From UBA6776 sp964636785 (GTDB taxonomy: Bacteria; Bdellovibrionota; Bdellovibrionia; Bdellovibrionales; UBA1609), in the NCBI GenBank assembly GCA_964636785.1, contig CAZWVK010000126.1, forward strand, positions 1 to 7,165: a stretch of 7,165 nt of DNA. Direction: 5' to 3'. Every line of letters starts with the position of its first letter. Within the stretch, counting starts at the first letter, position 1. The translations under genes and the position numbers were made by a program. Below, piece by piece: positions 5,507 through 7,165 of the stretch. The notes beneath the pieces were generated by a model, which worked only from the letters and a program-made list of their open reading frames with translations, was not told where the DNA came from and ran no database searches.

Positions 5507-6466
5507 ATGATCGATAAACCTGTCATATTTCTGAGTTCCACCCAGTGTGGCGGAGCTTGTCAAAAAAAAGTGAATCATCGCGAAAATTCGGGTTGTTCAT
5601 TTCAAGTGAAATGGAAGATCAATCCTCATATGAAAATCGGCTCTGTATCGATTGAAAGAGCAAAACTTCAGCATCAGAATTTTGCAGATGCGCTCATCCG
5701 AGCTGGAGCGGAAATTATTAAGCTCCCCTTTCTTCATGGAGCATTTGATTCTGTCTTTATGAAGGACAATGGTGTTATTTTTAGAATGAATTCGGATGAT
5801 TCACCAAAAGCAATTCTTGCAAATCCCAGATTTGAGAATCGAAAACTTGAGTCTTCTTATCGAACAAAGGAATTTAACGAGCTTGGCATTGAAACCATGG
5901 CCATTGATTCCGGATTTGAAGGTGGCGATTTTGTTATACTCCCGAACACACGCCTTGGATTCTTGGGGTATGGGTTTAGATCGGATTCATCAGCCGCCCA
6001 GGAAATTTCTACTTATCTTAAAAGAGAAGTTATCGCTTTGAAACTCTGTGATCCCTATTTCTACCATCTCGACACGGCTCTCAACTTTATCGAATGGGAA
6101 GATCGAGGCACTAAGAGGATAATAGCATTTGCTCACTGGGACGCATTCGATCAGGAAAGTCTTCATAAACTAAAAAGCTGTGATGAGATTTCTGAAATTA
6201 TTTTTATAGATAGAAAAGAAGCTCTCGCATTCGCGTTGAACTGGGTCGAAGTGAATGGAGTTATTATAACTGGAACTCATGCTCCTGAGCTTGAAAGCAT
6301 TCTTAGAGGTTTTGGAAAGAAAGTGCATATGACTCCCCTCGATGAGTTTCAGCGAGCTGGCGGCAGCGCGGCTTGTTTAGCCTCAAAAATTTTCGTGATG
6401 AATCAGAAGAGTCTGGAAATCCATCCATCTAAAAAAATAGATTTCTATGAAAAACGCGCTCAGTGA
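5507..6466 (+). CDS. DDAH/amidinotransferase-family guanidino-group hydrolase (dimethylargininase-like)
   Basis: The protein has 319 residues, cytosolic. The pentein-fold signature is complete: FMKDNGVIF with D87, FEGGDFV with E138 and D141, FYHLDTAL with H187 and D189, and AGGSAACLAS with nucleophile C290. These match the Cys-His-Glu/Asp active site of dimethylarginine dimethylaminohydrolases and related amidinotransferases, which attack the guanidinium carbon and release citrulline plus (methyl)amine, or transfer the amidine. The exact substrate (methylarginine, arginine or another guanidine) cannot be read from sequence. The segment INPHM (38-42) corresponds to the INPWM-like strand end of the family, so the start at 5507 fits, although its ribosome binding site is weak. 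An unusual Cys/His-containing stretch (C14, C18, H24, C30) precedes it. The last 20 bases overlap the downstream methyltransferase start. Confidence 0.88.
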   Translation: MIDKPVIFLSSTQCGGACQKKVNHRENSGCSFQVKWKINPHMKIGSVSIERAKLQHQNFADALIRAGAEIIKLPFLHGAFDSVFMKDNGVIFRMNSDDSPKAILANPRFENRKLESSYRTKEFNELGIETMAIDSGFEGGDFVILPNTRLGFLGYGFRSDSSAAQEISTYLKREVIALKLCDPYFYHLDTALNFIEWEDRGTKRIIAFAHWDAFDQESLHKLKSCDEISEIIFIDRKEALAFALNWVEVNGVIITGTHAPELESILRGFGKKVHMTPLDEFQRAGGSAACLASKIFVMNQKSLEIHPSKKIDFYEKRAQ

Positions 6467-7165
6467 AGTCGCTTTATCTCTTAAAGAAAACGACTATAAG
6501 TTTATAACAATCTCCCCTGACTCTCACAGTCGCATTCTCTCGCGGGCCTCACACTCAAAACACACCTCACTCCAACTTGTTCTGAGGGATTTCTTTGGCT
6601 GGAATATGTGGGTTGATAAAAATGCTTTACCCCGTCCGATCATTGAACCACTTGAACGCACAGAGCTTATTGAAGAGCAAGGTCACCTGGTGAAATCCAG
6701 GGTGAGGGCATCGACCTATAATGATCTCATGTTCTTTCATTCTGGTTTTCCAACGGAAGAAAGGGACTCGGTGTTTTTTGGTCCAGACTCCTACCGATTC
6801 TTGAACTTTCTTGAAGCCCAACGATTTGAAGGAAGAGTTATTTTTGACATCGGATGCGGCTCTGGAGTGGGCGGTCTTGCACTTCATGATTTTTTAAAAC
6901 GACAGGGCAAGGGAAACATCCAGGCTTTTCTATCTGATGTTAATGCCAAAGCATTGGAGTTCTCGGAGCTGAATGCTGAAATCAATGAGGTTCAGAATGT
7001 CAAAACAGTTCAGACTCAGTTTGCAAATGATGCTCCAAAGGAGTGTGAGATCTTTATTTCAAACCCCCCTTTTATTGTGGATGAAAAGTCGCGTGTTTAT
7101 CGTGATGGGGGCGGCAGATATGGAATAGAAATTTCTTGTGGAATTATAAAGTCTTTTTTAGATTT
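6447..7165 (+). CDS. Class I SAM-dependent methyltransferase, PrmC/MTS type, 5' part
   Basis: The frame is open from ATG 6447 to the window edge (239 full codons), so the 3' end is missing. An in-frame TAG at 6438-6440 makes this ATG the first possible start. Residues 1-125 form an N-terminal region with RDFFGWNMWVDKNALP and, after an LIEEQGHLVKSRVRAS stretch, FFGPDSYRFLNFL. The Rossmann fold begins with VIFDIGCGSGVGG (131-143; SAM loop), has an acidic residue at FLSDVN (D164) and the catalytic SNPPF (205-209). SNPPF with a following YRDGGGRYG (218-226) is typical of methyltransferases acting on a planar nitrogen, such as glutamine side chains in release factors or ribosomal proteins, or nucleobases. 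It is not the canonical PrmC, because the N-terminal part is different and longer. There is no Shine-Dalgarno sequence and a 20-base overlap with the upstream gene, so it probably relies on coupled translation. Confidence 0.85.
   Translation, partial: MKNALSEVALSLKENDYKFITISPDSHSRILSRASHSKHTSLQLVLRDFFGWNMWVDKNALPRPIIEPLERTELIEEQGHLVKSRVRASTYNDLMFFHSGFPTEERDSVFFGPDSYRFLNFLEAQRFEGRVIFDIGCGSGVGGLALHDFLKRQGKGNIQAFLSDVNAKALEFSELNAEINEVQNVKTVQTQFANDAPKECEIFISNPPFIVDEKSRVYRDGGGRYGIEISCGIIKSFLD

Noticed and set aside
6627..6887. Open frame of 86 codons on the minus strand
   Set aside because: It is antisense to the methyltransferase, whose motifs are clear in the other strand.
1..7165. CRISPR arrays, tRNA/rRNA genes, transposases, phage or toxin-antitoxin genes
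   Set aside because: None was seen; there are no regularly spaced direct repeats, no cloverleaf-like elements that I could identify, and no protein with such motifs.

Overview
The window shows a Gram-negative-type bacterial chromosome segment with dense, ordinary housekeeping and accessory genes. It has moderately AT-rich DNA, short intergenic gaps and several overlapping genes. The mix (an inner-membrane-anchored M23 endopeptidase with an OapA/LysM-like N-terminal part, a plant-type asparaginase, a haem-oxygenase-like diiron protein, and short orphan proteins) would suit a Bdellovibrionota or related deltaproteobacterial-type genome. That placement is an impression from protein style only; no marker gene in the window proves it. 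I see no tRNA, rRNA, CRISPR array, insertion sequence, integrase or phage gene.

Layout. (1) 1-1172, plus strand: the last 50 codons of a MazG-like nucleotide pyrophosphohydrolase (dCTP pyrophosphatase type) run in from the left edge. They overlap the start of a polytopic, signal-peptide-bearing membrane protein resembling the DoxX/DoxD group. (2) 1169-3398, minus strand: a two-gene unit, an M23 peptidoglycan endopeptidase followed after one base by an isoaspartyl peptidase/L-asparaginase. The asparaginase converges on the membrane-protein gene and shares a palindromic TTAA double stop with it. (3) 3504-3812, plus strand: an unrecognised 102-residue protein with a strong ribosome binding site and a GTG start, divergent from the M23 gene. 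(4) 3825-5369, minus strand: a two-gene unit, an iron-containing redox enzyme (haem-oxygenase-like diiron fold) followed by a small membrane protein of unknown function. (5) 5507-7165, plus strand: a DDAH/amidinotransferase-family guanidino-group hydrolase whose end overlaps a PrmC/MTS-type methyltransferase that runs off the right edge.

How the genes may work together. Both ends of the window carry overlapping, probably translationally coupled pairs. The M23/asparaginase pair may share transcription, but the biochemical link is not obvious. The most suggestive neighbourhood is 3825-7165: a diiron oxygenase-like protein, a dimethylargininase-like hydrolase and a methyltransferase are arranged around a 137-bp divergent intergenic region. 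That region contains three copies of a TAAAAGTR motif in alternating orientation, forming two overlapping inverted repeats. Whether these genes form one pathway cannot be decided from sequence alone. No clearly novel defence or mobile system is visible.
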